Origin: Anaeromassilibacillus sp. An200
GTDB lineage: Bacteria; Bacillota; Clostridia; Oscillospirales; Acutalibacteraceae
Reading direction: 5' to 3'
Length of the DNA stretch: 64,000 bases
Assembly (NCBI RefSeq): GCF_002160025.1
Contig: NZ_NFJU01000021.1
Coordinates: forward strand, 1-64,000
In this document: positions 1 to 8,893 of the stretch, piece after piece
Layout of the letters: each line of letters begins with the position of its first letter
Position numbering within the stretch: the stretch's first letter is position 1
The notes under the pieces: generated by a model
Told to the model about the DNA's origin: nothing
The model's database searches: none
Seen by the model: only the letters and a program-made list of their open reading frames with translations
Made by a program: the position numbers and the translations under genes

Positions 1-164
1 ACGCAGCACGGAGCGGGCGGGGGAGGCGGCGGGCAGCAGCTGTGCGAGCAGCCCGGCTCACAGCAGCTCTGGGAACCGCAGGAGTGCCCGCAGCCACCCT
101 GAGAGCAGGAGTCGTGTCCGCAGGAGGTCTGGCCGCGGCGTTCCTCGCAATGGAAAATATTCAT
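1..164 (-). CDS. Partial small cysteine/histidine-rich protein of unknown function
   Basis: An open minus-strand frame begins at ATG 164 and runs off the left edge without a stop (54 codons visible). An AGAAGGG ribosome-binding site lies about ten bases upstream. Twelve of the 54 residues are cysteine, at positions 6, 15, 20, 25, 29, 34, 35, 39, 43, 44, 53 and 54. They are spaced by Gly, Ser and His, with a run of six prolines at 45-50. Such density suggests a metal-binding or disulfide-rich peptide, but I recognise no family. It is divergent from the CapA-like gene. A plus-strand frame covers the same bases (42-278), but its composition looks non-biological and it lacks a good ribosome-binding site. 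The C-terminus is outside the window. Confidence 0.5.
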   Translation of the reverse strand, partial: MNIFHCEERRGQTSCGHDSCSQGGCGHSCGSQSCCEPGCSHSCCPPPPPPAPCC

Positions 165-254
165 GGAATCGCTACCCTTCTGTTTCAGTTTTGCGGCGGG
201 CAGAGGAGCTCCCCCGCCCAATCCATTCTATGCAGAAACACCCCCGTGTGGCAC

Positions 255-283
255 TTGACAAAGCTTGTCCCGTCATAGATAAT
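255..283 (+). promoter_or_regulatory. SigA-type promoter for the CapA-like gene
   Basis: TTGACA (255-260) and GATAAT (278-283) are separated by 17 bases. This matches the housekeeping consensus in 11 of 12 positions and lies about 50 bases before the gene at 333. Confidence 0.7.
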
Positions 284-332
284 AAGGGCGGATTCACACG
301 AAAAAAGATGTTGTGAAAACGGAGGAAGCATC

Positions 333-1640
333 ATGAAAAAGAATGCGAATCACTATCGCAAACGGCGCGGAACCGGTTGGGCGGTGCTGGCATGCAGCCT
401 GCTGTGTGCTGTGGCTGTCTGCGCGGGCGTCTATTTCTGGCTGGGCGGCTCACTCGAAACCGTGCCTGCGGCTGCGCCGCCTGCGTCCGCACCGGCTTCC
501 TCCTCTCAGGCCGGACAGGCGGTTTCTTCTCTGCCGCCGGAATCCGCACCGGACGCCGTGTCCCTTCCTTCGTCCGAGCCGGAACCCGAGCCGGAGCCGG
601 AAATAACCACTGTGCGCGTTTCCGCCTCGGGGGATAATCTGATCCACGACGGGCTGTATTTGCAGGCGAAAAAGCGTGCTGCCGCTGCCGGGAAAGAGGG
701 CTATGATTTTGCCGCCCTGTATGAGCACGTGGCTTCCCTGTATCAGGATTTCGATCTCAACCTGATCAACGTGGAAACACTTATGAGCGATGAGCTGACG
801 CCTTCCGCGTATCCGCGGTTCTGTACGCCCGGCGATTGTGCTCGGGAGCTGTACCGCATCGGCTTTCGCGGCTTTTTCCTGTCCAATAACCATATTTATG
901 ATAAGGACGGCGAGGGGCTGGCTTCAACGCTTCGTTTCTGGGATTCTATGCCCGAGGATGCCTTCACCTCCGGTCTTTATGGGGATGAGCAGGATTTTCC
1001 CGTGTGTGAATATAACGGGATTTCTTTTGCCTTCCTCGCCTACACCGAGATGACCAATGGCCTTCCCACACCGACGGGGGCCGAAAAGAGCGTGATTTAC
1101 ACCTCGCAGGAGGACGTAATCCGCCGCCAGATCGAGCGGGCCCATGAACTGGCCGATGTGGTGGTGGTCAGCGCCCATTGGGGCGTGGAAAACACCCATG
1201 AGGTGACGGATGGCCAGCGTGCGTTCGCGCAGAAGCTGGCCGATTGGGGTGCGGACATCGTGATCGGAACCCATCCGCATGTGGCGCAGCCAATCGAGAC
1301 AGTGACGTCCTCCGACGGCAGGGAAGTACCGGTGGCGTATTCCCTGGGGAATTTTGTCTCAGCGCAGGATCGGGTGGATAATATGGTCGGGATTGTGCTG
1401 GGCTTTGAGGTGACGAAAACCACACAGCCCGGCGGGGAAAGCACGATTGCGATCGGCGGCATTTCCGCCACGCCCGTCGTCATGTTCTATGAGCGCTATT
1501 ATGCCAATATGCGCCTGTACCTCCTGCGTGATTACACCGATGAGCTTGCCGCTTCCCACGGCCTGAGCGGTGTGTCGCCCTCCTATGTCCGCTCCATGCT
1601 GCAGGAGATTGTCGCGCCGGAGTATCTCAGGCTGGATTAA
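333..1640 (+). CDS. CapA family metallophosphatase-like protein, membrane anchored
   Basis: The 435-residue protein has a basic N-terminus, one membrane segment at about residues 13-32, and a Pro/Ala/Ser/Glu-rich spacer to about residue 90. A CapA/PgsA-type calcineurin-like domain follows. Family landmarks are visible in order: SGDNLIHDG, a SNNHIYDKDG block, SAHWGVE, GTHPHVAQ and YSLGNF. These contain the Asp, Asn and His residues expected to bind metals. The domain should face outward. CapA proteins are linked to poly-gamma-glutamate or cell-surface polymers, but many act on unknown substrates, and no cap synthesis genes are nearby. Start ATG 333 follows GGAGGA by seven bases. Confidence 0.85.
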   Translation: MKKNANHYRKRRGTGWAVLACSLLCAVAVCAGVYFWLGGSLETVPAAAPPASAPASSSQAGQAVSSLPPESAPDAVSLPSSEPEPEPEPEITTVRVSASGDNLIHDGLYLQAKKRAAAAGKEGYDFAALYEHVASLYQDFDLNLINVETLMSDELTPSAYPRFCTPGDCARELYRIGFRGFFLSNNHIYDKDGEGLASTLRFWDSMPEDAFTSGLYGDEQDFPVCEYNGISFAFLAYTEMTNGLPTPTGAEKSVIYTSQEDVIRRQIERAHELADVVVVSAHWGVENTHEVTDGQRAFAQKLADWGADIVIGTHPHVAQPIETVTSSDGREVPVAYSLGNFVSAQDRVDNMVGIVLGFEVTKTTQPGGESTIAIGGISATPVVMFYERYYANMRLYLLRDYTDELAASHGLSGVSPSYVRSMLQEIVAPEYLRLD

Positions 1641-1728
1641 GGCGCGGCAAAAGGCGTTTTCAGCCCGCTGCGGCGGTGAGAAAGTCTGCCGGTGATTTTG
1701 AAAAATGCGTGAAAGGGGATTTCGGTTC

Positions 1729-2514
1729 ATGGAAAAGAAAGCGATTGTTGTTTTGGTGGATGGAATGCGCCCGGACGGCATTTTGCAGTGCGGGGATTCC
1801 TTTTTGAGCGATTTGGCGGCGGAAAGCACGGCATCCTTCTCGGCTCAGACGGTTTTCCCGTCTGTCACGCTGCCGTGCCACACCTCGCTGTTTTTCGGCG
1901 TGCAGCCGCAGCGCCATGGGATTCTCACCAACGATTGGCACCCGATGGTGCGCCCGTTCGACAGTCTGGGCGATCTGGTGGCCCGCTATTTCAAAAAAGC
2001 GGCGATGTTCTATAACTGGGAGCAGCTGCGCGATCTGAACCGGCCAGGCAGCCTGGCACGCAGCTGTTTTACAGAGGTTCCCGCCAACCACCAGAAAGCC
2101 ATGGAGAGCGAACATACGCTCACGGATTGGACGGTAGATTATATCCGGCAGGAAAGCCCCGATTTCCTGTTTCTGTACCTGGGATATACAGACATTGCCG
2201 GACATCAGTATGGATGGATGACGGAGCCGTATTTGCAGGCGATTGCCAACGCCTCCCAGTGCATTCGCAGGATCAAGGAAATGCTGCCGCAGGAATATTC
2301 CCTGATCGTCACGGCGGATCATGGCGGGCACGATCAGAACCATGGCACGGAATGTCCGGAGGATATGACAATCCCCATGATTTTCTGGGGTGAGCCGTTT
2401 CAGGCGGGCGTGCAGGCCCAGGGGCTTACCATTTTGGATATTGCGCCGACAGTGGCATCGCTGCTGGAGCTGCATCCGCTCACGGAGTGGGAAGGGAAAA
2501 CCCTGCTCCGCTGA
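1729..2514 (+). CDS. Type I phosphodiesterase / nucleotide pyrophosphatase family protein
   Basis: A 261-residue soluble protein of the alkaline phosphatase superfamily. The metal site is suggested by VLVDGMRPDG near the N-terminus. The FPSVTLPCHT segment carries the probable nucleophilic Thr. GYTDIAGHQYG and ADHGGHDQNHG supply later Asp/His ligands. It probably hydrolyses a phosphodiester or phosphomonoester, with unknown substrate. It lacks a signal peptide, so it is likely cytoplasmic. I chose ATG 1729, about ten bases after AAAGGGG, over an upstream in-frame ATG at 1705. It follows the CapA-like gene by 88 bases and may be co-transcribed. Confidence 0.8.
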   Translation: MEKKAIVVLVDGMRPDGILQCGDSFLSDLAAESTASFSAQTVFPSVTLPCHTSLFFGVQPQRHGILTNDWHPMVRPFDSLGDLVARYFKKAAMFYNWEQLRDLNRPGSLARSCFTEVPANHQKAMESEHTLTDWTVDYIRQESPDFLFLYLGYTDIAGHQYGWMTEPYLQAIANASQCIRRIKEMLPQEYSLIVTADHGGHDQNHGTECPEDMTIPMIFWGEPFQAGVQAQGLTILDIAPTVASLLELHPLTEWEGKTLLR

Positions 2515-2545
2515 TCCGGCCCCGGCCGGATTTCCTCAAAACATG

Positions 2546-2581
2546 AAAAAGGCGGCGCATGGAATTCCATGTGCCGCTTTT
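2546..2581. terminator. Bidirectional intrinsic terminator
   Basis: A GC-rich inverted repeat (GCGGCGCATGG / CCATGTGCCGC, one mismatch) is flanked by A-run and T-run. It sits between the convergent phosphodiesterase gene and cheB and could end transcripts from both sides. Confidence 0.75.
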
Positions 2582-2593
2582 GCTGTGTCGTTT

Positions 2594-3652
2594 TTATTTT
2601 CCTGTTTTCAGGTGCGTCATCAGTACGCTGGCGATATTTTCACAGGAAGCCTGGATCGTCACCGCTCCGATATCGTGGGCGACCATCGGCATGCCATACA
2701 CAACGCTGGATTCGCGATCCTGGCCGATGGTGTACGCGCCCGCCTTGCGCATGGCCAGCAGGCCGCTTGCTCCGTCGCGTCCCATGCCTGTCATGATGAT
2801 GCCTACCATATGGCATTTTACCGTGGAAGCCATGGAGGAGAAGAGCGCATCCACGGAAGGACGGTGGCCGCTGACTTTTTCTCCGGGGAAGCAGGAGAGC
2901 GTGTAGCGTTCGCCCATCCGCACCACCTTCACCTGCAAGTCGGCAGGAGCAATCAGCACTAGGCCGGGACGGATTTCGTCCCCGTTCACGGCCTCGCGAA
3001 CCTCCATTTTGCAGATCTTGTCGAGCCGTTCCGCGTACATTTTCGTAAAGCCTACCGGCATATGCTGCACCACAACCATGCCGGGAATATCGGCAGGCAG
3101 CCGCTTGAGCACATCCAGCGTGGCTTCCGTGCCCCCGGTGGAGGCTCCCAGGCCGATGATGGTCTGGTTCGCCGGATAATGCAGCGCCCCTGTACCCGAA
3201 GCCAGGGGAGCAATCGGCGCCGCGGGAGCGGCGGCAGCGGCCGTGGAGCGATGGCGGACATGGGCGCAGGATGCGGCGCGAATACGCTGGCGAAGCGCGC
3301 GGAAAAAGGTTTCCTTGCTCTCCTCCGCGTCAGGCTTGCGCACGAAATCCACGGCGCCCGCCTCCAGTGCGTCGAACACACGCAGGTTCAGGGAGGAGAC
3401 AAGGATGACGGGGATTGGATGCTTTGGCAGATACTGCTTGAGAAAGTCAATTCCGCTCATGCCGGGCATTTCCACATCCATCGTCACCACATCAGGCTTA
3501 ATCAGCTCAATTTTTGATTTGGCGTCGGGGGCGTTGAAGGCGTACCCCACTACTTCGATATTGGGATCCTTGGACAGGCCCCCCACAATCATCTGACGTG
3601 CCAGAGCGGAATCGTCCACCACCAGCACACGAATTTTCTTATCGGGAAACAT
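2594..3652 (-). CDS. cheB: CheB chemoreceptor glutamate methylesterase/glutaminase
   Basis: CheB removes methyl groups from chemoreceptor glutamates (or deamidates glutamines) and so resets receptor signalling. The 352-residue protein has an N-terminal receiver domain (residues 1-120) with VVDDSA and the phospho-acceptor region VTMDVEMPG. An Ala/Pro-rich linker follows, then a methylesterase domain from about residue 160. The catalytic triad is visible as GASTGG (Ser), QHMP (His) and GMGRDG (Asp). It is the last gene of the minus-strand cheA-cheW-cheR-cheB operon, 46 bases after cheR. Domain order and length are typical. Confidence 0.96.
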   Translation of the reverse strand: MFPDKKIRVLVVDDSALARQMIVGGLSKDPNIEVVGYAFNAPDAKSKIELIKPDVVTMDVEMPGMSGIDFLKQYLPKHPIPVILVSSLNLRVFDALEAGAVDFVRKPDAEESKETFFRALRQRIRAASCAHVRHRSTAAAAAPAAPIAPLASGTGALHYPANQTIIGLGASTGGTEATLDVLKRLPADIPGMVVVQHMPVGFTKMYAERLDKICKMEVREAVNGDEIRPGLVLIAPADLQVKVVRMGERYTLSCFPGEKVSGHRPSVDALFSSMASTVKCHMVGIIMTGMGRDGASGLLAMRKAGAYTIGQDRESSVVYGMPMVAHDIGAVTIQASCENIASVLMTHLKTGK

Positions 3653-3698
3653 CGCAACACACCCTTCTTTGCGTGTTCGGGCGCCAGAGGGCGCGGTT

Positions 3699-4526
3699 TT
3701 ATCGTTTCAGGTAAACAGCCGGAGCCGTCATGCGGAACAGGGGATTCTGTCCCAGGGACTCCGAATGGCTGATAAACAGATAGGAAGCCGGGAGCATGGC
3801 GCCGTGGAAACGGCTCACCAGGGCGTCCCTTGTCTTCGCGTTAAAATAAATCATAACGTTGCGGCAGAAAATAATGTCAAATTTCAGCCGGAACTGGATG
3901 GGATCCATCAGATTGAAGCTGCGGAAAATTACGTTGTTTTTGATGGCGGGAACGACGGCATACTGGCCTGTCGCCTTGTCCTCCGTGAAATAGCGGTTCA
4001 GCCATTCGGCAGGCATGTCCGCCGGCTTTTTATAGATGCCCGCCCGGGCCTTGGCCAGGGCCTGCGGGGAGATGTCCGTGGCAAGTACACGGGTATCCCA
4101 CGCGGAAGCTTCCTTTCCGAAAAATTCCTTGAGGCACATGGAGATGGTATAGGGTTCCTCGCCGCTCGAGCAGCCTGCGCTCCAGATAGAGAGGACGCGA
4201 TCGTTTTTATGCCGCCGCACCAGCTCGGGCAGGATGGTGTTTTGCAGATAGGTGAAATGATCCTTCTCGCGCAGGAAAAACGTATAATTCGTGGTCAGCT
4301 TGTTGATGATCAGCTCAACCTCGGAGTCATCCTTTTTGGAAAGCAGATGGTCGGCAAAGGAATGAAAGTCCCGATATCCGCGCTCACGCAGCGAATGTGA
4401 CAGACGGCTGGAAATGAGCTGCCGTTTTTTGCTCAGATCCATCCCGTATTCCTTCTGCATGAAATTTACCATTCGGTTAAAATCGGCGTCTGATATCTCA
4501 AGATCATGAAAAAACGTATCCTGCAA
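3699..4526 (-). CDS. cheR: CheR chemoreceptor methyltransferase
   Basis: CheR methylates chemoreceptor glutamates using S-adenosylmethionine, opposing CheB. The N-terminal helical domain contains MVNFMQKEYGMDLS. The methyltransferase fold follows, with WSAGCSSGEEPYTI (AdoMet loop) and FDIIFCRNVMIYF. I place the start at TTG 4526, eight bases after GGAGG, giving 275 residues, the usual CheR size. The frame stays open upstream through cheW, but that extension is unlike CheR and lies inside cheW in another frame. It sits between cheW and cheB in one operon. Confidence 0.94.
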   Translation of the reverse strand: MQDTFFHDLEISDADFNRMVNFMQKEYGMDLSKKRQLISSRLSHSLRERGYRDFHSFADHLLSKKDDSEVELIINKLTTNYTFFLREKDHFTYLQNTILPELVRRHKNDRVLSIWSAGCSSGEEPYTISMCLKEFFGKEASAWDTRVLATDISPQALAKARAGIYKKPADMPAEWLNRYFTEDKATGQYAVVPAIKNNVIFRSFNLMDPIQFRLKFDIIFCRNVMIYFNAKTRDALVSRFHGAMLPASYLFISHSESLGQNPLFRMTAPAVYLKR

Positions 4527-4581
4527 AGCAAAAGCCTCCGTCCATATTGATAAAGAAATAAGAAGCGGCGCAGCCCGGCGA

Positions 4582-5061
4582 TCAGACCTGATTGAGGATC
4601 TGCGCGCAGTCAAATACCAGCATGGTCTGTCCGTCCGGAAGCGAGCACATGCCGGACACAAGGTTCTGTGTCTTCTGAGCCAGATCCTGACGCAGGGATT
4701 CTTTGTCCACATCCACCATTTTCATCACGGAGTCAATCAGAATCCCCACCAGTGTGCCGTCAATGTTCAGGATAATGATGCACTGGTTATCCTCTCCGTC
4801 GCAGCGGAGCAGGATGCGGGTGTCGACAATCGGGATAATCTGGCCGCGCAAATTGATAATCCCCCGCACATAAGTCGGGACCAGGGGCAGCTTGGTGATC
4901 GGATGATTGGTGATGATTTCCACCACATATTCGGACGGGACGCCAAAGAGAAGATCGGCAGAGGTGAAGAGCAGGTATTTTTCTGTCAGAGTTTCCTGCT
5001 GATCCTCTTCCAAAAGGGTATCGTCCGTATCCTCAACGGCAAACAAAACGTCTTGTGCCAC
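4582..5061 (-). CDS. cheW: CheW chemotaxis coupling protein
   Basis: CheW links chemoreceptors to the kinase CheA in the membrane-associated array. The 159-residue protein is mostly one CheW domain starting at about residue 28 (YLLFTSADLLFGVP). The typical GIINLRGQIIPIVD core and a VGILIDSV segment are visible. An acidic 25-residue N-terminal tail precedes the domain. It follows cheA by 59 bases and precedes cheR by 55 bases on the same strand, so the four genes likely form one transcript. Confidence 0.95.
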   Translation of the reverse strand: MAQDVLFAVEDTDDTLLEEDQQETLTEKYLLFTSADLLFGVPSEYVVEIITNHPITKLPLVPTYVRGIINLRGQIIPIVDTRILLRCDGEDNQCIIILNIDGTLVGILIDSVMKMVDVDKESLRQDLAQKTQNLVSGMCSLPDGQTMLVFDCAQILNQV

Positions 5062-5120
5062 AGAAATTCCTCCAGTATTCAGTCATTCTTCCCGGCTTTC
5101 CGCCCGGGCGCGGGGACTTT

Positions 5121-7226
5121 TCAGGAATGGTAAAGGTTTGCGACGTCCAGAATGATGCTGATGTTTCCGTCGCCCAGAATGGTGCATCCCGCAATACCGC
5201 TGCGCTTGATGCTGAAGGAGTTCAGGTACGACGGCAGGGGCTTGACAACGACCTGCTGTTCGCCCAGAAGCTGGTCAACAAACAGGCAGTAGGACTGCTC
5301 GCCGGATTCCAGCCACATGAGGATGCCGTCCTGAATATCCGTGAAGCCCTCGTCCATCTGATACAGATCGCGCATGCGCACGACGGGATAAAACTCACCC
5401 ATGCATTTGAACATCTCGCCGCCGGACGCGTCGCGGATCAAGGCATCCTTTTCGATGCGGAAGGACTGGCGGATATTGTGAATCGGGATGGTAAAGATGT
5501 AATCGCCCACAGAGACCTCCATGCCGTCCATGATGGCCATGGTGAGCGGGATTTTCAGTGTGGTGGTCATGCCCTTGCCCTGCTCGGAGGAGATGAACAC
5601 GGTGCCGCCCACATCCTCCACATTCCGTTTGACAACGTCCATGCCCACGCCGCGGCCGGAGTATTCCGTGACCTCGGTGTTGGTGGAGAAGCCGGGCGCA
5701 AGAAGGAAGTTGAGGATTTCGCGGTGGGAATATTCGACATCCGGAGAGGCGATGCCGTTGTTGGTGGCCTTTCTCAGCACGGCCTCGTCGTCCACGCCGC
5801 GGCCGTCATCCTTGATCTCGATGATGACCTCGCTGCCGGTGTGGCGCGCGGAGAGGATGATCTCGCCCACGGGATCCTTGCCGGCGGCCACGCGCTCATC
5901 CTCGGTGTCCTCGATGCCGTGATCCATTGAATTACGCACGATGTGCATGATCGGGTCGGAGATGCTGTCCACGATGGTCTTGTCAACCTCGGTGTCCTCG
6001 CCCACAAGCGTCAGACGCGCTTCCTTGCCCAGCTTCTTGCACATGTCGCGCACAATGCGGTGCATTTTCTGGAAGGTGCTGGAGACAGGGACCATGCGCA
6101 GGGACATGGAAACATCCTGAAGCTCGTCGGTCAGCTTGCGCAGCTGGCGGGCGGATTTGAGGAAGGTGTCGAGCTTCATGCCCTTGAGCTCGGGGGAGGA
6201 GGTGACCATCGACTCGGTGATAACAATCTCGCCCACAACGGCGGCCAGCTGGTCAAGCTTGCTCAGGTTGACACTGATCAGGCTCTCCTTGTGATGCCGT
6301 GCGCCGCTGTCCTGCTGCGGGGCCGGGGAAGCAGAGGCCTTTGCGGGCTGCGCCGGCTGGGCGGCAGGCGCGGCCGGAGCGGGGGCGGCGGGAGCGGCAG
6401 GAGCCGCGGGAGCTGCCTGCTGCACAGGGGCGGCCGGTTTTTCCGGCTGCTGCGCGGGAGCAGGTTCGTCGGTATGGTCAATGGTCTGGTAGGTGCGCAC
6501 AAACCCGGAGCCGGTCACGCTGTGAATGGCGGAATCGCGCTCCGCCTGCTTGCGGAAGCACAGAAGGAATCCGCTTTCCGCGATCTTCGCGGAGGTTGCC
6601 GGGTTGGTCTGCACATCCTCGGGCTGGAACTTGAAATCATCCTCCTGGCAGAAGGAACGGATTTCGTTGACCAGCATGAAGGCGCGCAGGTTTTCCATGC
6701 CGCAGCCCTCATCGAAAAAGACCTGAAGCAGATACGGATATCCAGGTACGCCGGCAGGTCCGCCCGCGGCTGGCGCCGGGGTGTTTTCCGCGGCGGCGGG
6801 CTGATCCTTGCCGCCTCCCTGAATTTGCTCGATAAAGCTATTAATTTTCTGAAGCAAACTGTCGATATTATCAGTAAGCGGTTCGCCGTTTTCGAGATGC
6901 TCTGTCTCCTGGCGGAAGAAATCGATGCTTTGGAACAGCAGATCAAACAGCTCGGGACGGTGGCTTTCCGGCACAATGTCAATGGAGGTATCGCGGATGA
7001 TGGCGAACAAATCCTCCACGCGATGTGCAATCGTCATCAGGGAGTTGTATTCCATCATGGCGCTGGAGCCTTTAATGGTATGCATGATTCGGAAAATCGT
7101 GTTGATATCGTCCTCGGAAAAGCTGTCCTTATCCTCGGCGGCAAGAACAAGATTGTCAAGCTGCTCCAGAAGGGAACCGGTTTCAAAGAGGTAAGCCTCA
7201 AGAAGGCTGTCGTTATTAGCGCTCAT
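5121..7226 (-). CDS. cheA: CheA chemotaxis histidine kinase
   Basis: CheA autophosphorylates in response to receptor signals and passes phosphate to CheY and CheB. From ATG 7226 (AAGGA upstream) it has 701 residues. The Hpt domain carries the phospho-acceptor His49 in IMHTIKGSSA. A P2-like CheY/CheB-docking region occupies about residues 160-260. An Ala/Pro-rich linker (about 265-320) precedes the P3 dimerisation helices. The ATPase shows HIVRNSMDHGIE (N box), DDGRGVD (G1) and GRGVGMDVV (G2). A CheW-like P5 domain ends the protein. An in-frame ATG ten codons upstream is less likely. A SigD-type promoter lies about 40 bases before the start. Confidence 0.96.
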   Translation of the reverse strand: MSANNDSLLEAYLFETGSLLEQLDNLVLAAEDKDSFSEDDINTIFRIMHTIKGSSAMMEYNSLMTIAHRVEDLFAIIRDTSIDIVPESHRPELFDLLFQSIDFFRQETEHLENGEPLTDNIDSLLQKINSFIEQIQGGGKDQPAAAENTPAPAAGGPAGVPGYPYLLQVFFDEGCGMENLRAFMLVNEIRSFCQEDDFKFQPEDVQTNPATSAKIAESGFLLCFRKQAERDSAIHSVTGSGFVRTYQTIDHTDEPAPAQQPEKPAAPVQQAAPAAPAAPAAPAPAAPAAQPAQPAKASASPAPQQDSGARHHKESLISVNLSKLDQLAAVVGEIVITESMVTSSPELKGMKLDTFLKSARQLRKLTDELQDVSMSLRMVPVSSTFQKMHRIVRDMCKKLGKEARLTLVGEDTEVDKTIVDSISDPIMHIVRNSMDHGIEDTEDERVAAGKDPVGEIILSARHTGSEVIIEIKDDGRGVDDEAVLRKATNNGIASPDVEYSHREILNFLLAPGFSTNTEVTEYSGRGVGMDVVKRNVEDVGGTVFISSEQGKGMTTTLKIPLTMAIMDGMEVSVGDYIFTIPIHNIRQSFRIEKDALIRDASGGEMFKCMGEFYPVVRMRDLYQMDEGFTDIQDGILMWLESGEQSYCLFVDQLLGEQQVVVKPLPSYLNSFSIKRSGIAGCTILGDGNISIILDVANLYHS

Positions 7227-7268
7227 GATCCATCCATCCTTTTGCATAATCAGCATTCTTATTACTAT

Positions 7269-7296
7269 ATGTCGACCAAACCGGCGGAAAAATTAA
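7269..7296 (-). promoter_or_regulatory. SigD (sigma-28)-like promoter for the cheA operon
   Basis: On the minus strand TTAA (7293-7296) is followed after 16 bases by GTCGACAT (7269-7276), which matches GCCGATAT at six of eight positions. Predicted transcription start is about 35 bases before cheA. Three other sites of the same form occur in the window. A perfect TATAAT also occurs on this strand at 7362-7367, but with only a weak -35 element. Confidence 0.6.
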
Positions 7297-7416
7297 GGGC
7301 GGCGCGGAACAATTCTGTATTTCCCACCGCTCAGCCGGACGGCTTGGTACAATCTTTCTAAATTATAACATATAAATTCTAAAATTACTACTCGCTGCGC
7401 ACAGATTCCCATTGTG

Positions 7417-7428
7417 CACACATGTGTG
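7417..7428. promoter_or_regulatory. 12-bp perfect palindrome upstream of the FliK-like gene
   Basis: CACACATGTGTG reads identically on both strands. It lies 25 bases before ATG 7454 in the divergent cheA / FliK-like intergenic region (7227-7453). It could be an operator or leader hairpin, but no regulator is evident. Confidence 0.3.
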
Positions 7429-7453
7429 AAGAGAGAGGAAAGGATGACCACAT

Positions 7454-8893
7454 ATGCCAAATCTTTTGGGGGTGACCAATCCCGTCCCCAATTACGATAA
7501 TACCATCAACAACCGGCCCCTGCCCGGCGCGCAGAGACCGGACAATTCGCTTGTGCAGAATGTGGCGGATCCGAACCGGGTGGTCCGCCCCGACAACAGG
7601 ACGGAGCAGCAGGACGCGGGCAATGCCCTGAACTCGGGCAGCCTGCGGTATGATTCCAACCTTCAGGTGTTTCTCCAGCAGCTGCGGGAGATGCCGGAGC
7701 TCACCGCGGAGCTTTCCAAGGCTGTGACCCTGTTCCAGACGATGGTGTCCGCGCCGGGGCTCGACGCGGGCGTGGCGCAGGAGCTTGCCTCCCTGCTCCA
7801 GATGTTCCGTATGGACGCGGAGGAATTCCGCAGCTTCTTTCTGGCGCAGGTGCGCTCGGGGACCCGATTCGGCGGCCCGCTGTTCGCGCTTTTGCGCCAG
7901 GCTTATCAGCGATCCGGCAGCGAAGGGGTGCGCGACGCGATCCTTGCCTTTGCGAAGCGGTACAGCGATTTTTCTTCCACGGAGCACATCGGCCGCCATA
8001 TGCTCGACATGCTCCGGCAGATCTCCGACCGCCTCCCGGAAAGCTGGAAGGGCCAGCTCTCCGAGATGATCGGCCAGCTGAAAAACGGCCTGGCGGCGGG
8101 AGATCGCGCGGGGAACCTGCAGCTTTTGCAGGGCGGGATCTTACCGTATCTCGGTTCGTACATCAGCCGTTTCCACGATTTGGGAAGCGTGCGGACGTTT
8201 TTGAGCATGCTCATGCTCGATGTGGCGCGCTATGAAAACGGCTCCGAGGAGGGCCTTATGATGGCTTTCCGGCAGCTTGGGGCGTGCGGGGATGCGCTGG
8301 CGGGCCTCTCCCAGCTTGACGATGAGGCCGCGCAGAAGCTTTTGAGGGACAACAGCTTCGCGCAGGCGGCTGAATCGAATCAGTTTGCCCAGCAGCTGGC
8401 CCACATGGCGTCGCGTGCGCTCAGAGGAGAGCTTGGCACGGATATGCGGGAGGCGTTCCAGGAGATTGTGCGGGCGATGATGGTCAATGAGAGCGTATTC
8501 ATGCCGCTCAATCACCTTTTGATGCCCCTGGAATACGAGGGGAAAAAGATGTACTCCGAATTCTGGGTGGACCCGGACGCGGAGGAAAAGGGCGAAAACG
8601 GGCAGCAGGGGGAGAGAAAAATTCAGTTCCTCTTCAAGATGGACGTGGAATCGCTCGGTTTTGTGGAAATGACGCTGGCGGCGGCAAAGGGGCGTGTCGA
8701 TGTGGACGTGTACGGCCCGTCCGGCGTTACGGATCATTCCTCCGTCATCGCGGAGGATTTGCTGGAAATTTTGAAATCACACGGCTTGCCGGGAAGAAAT
8801 GTCCGCGTGCTGGAGGAAAAACGTCCTCTGACGCTGACGGAGGTATTCCCGGATCTGTTTGAAGGGAAGCGGAGCATCAATGTCAAAATCTAA
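7454..8893 (+). CDS. FliK-like (YlqG-type) protein of uncertain function
   Basis: The 479-residue protein has no signal peptide or membrane segment. It has a Pro/Asn-rich start (1-70) and a long helical middle. The C-terminal part (about residues 390-460) alternates hydrophobic strands (IQFLFKMDVESLGFVEMTL, then VDVDVYGPSG) and a helix, similar in layout to the FliK hook-length-control C-terminal domain. Its gene overlaps a stand-alone FlhB C-terminal-domain gene, as B. subtilis ylqG-ylqH are adjacent. A second, standard fliK lies at 16928. I infer a role in flagellar export, but sequence similarity is weak. Start ATG 7454 follows GGAAAGGA. Confidence 0.6.
   Translation: MPNLLGVTNPVPNYDNTINNRPLPGAQRPDNSLVQNVADPNRVVRPDNRTEQQDAGNALNSGSLRYDSNLQVFLQQLREMPELTAELSKAVTLFQTMVSAPGLDAGVAQELASLLQMFRMDAEEFRSFFLAQVRSGTRFGGPLFALLRQAYQRSGSEGVRDAILAFAKRYSDFSSTEHIGRHMLDMLRQISDRLPESWKGQLSEMIGQLKNGLAAGDRAGNLQLLQGGILPYLGSYISRFHDLGSVRTFLSMLMLDVARYENGSEEGLMMAFRQLGACGDALAGLSQLDDEAAQKLLRDNSFAQAAESNQFAQQLAHMASRALRGELGTDMREAFQEIVRAMMVNESVFMPLNHLLMPLEYEGKKMYSEFWVDPDAEEKGENGQQGERKIQFLFKMDVESLGFVEMTLAAAKGRVDVDVYGPSGVTDHSSVIAEDLLEILKSHGLPGRNVRVLEEKRPLTLTEVFPDLFEGKRSINVKI

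Noticed and set aside
42-278. Plus-strand 78-codon frame at the left edge
   Set aside because: No ribosome site and an Ala/Gly-rich product typical of reverse reading. The minus-strand frame there is better supported.
4527-4712. Upstream extension of cheR
   Set aside because: It runs through the end of cheW in another frame and encodes Arg/Cys-rich sequence unlike CheR. TTG 4526 has a GGAGG site.
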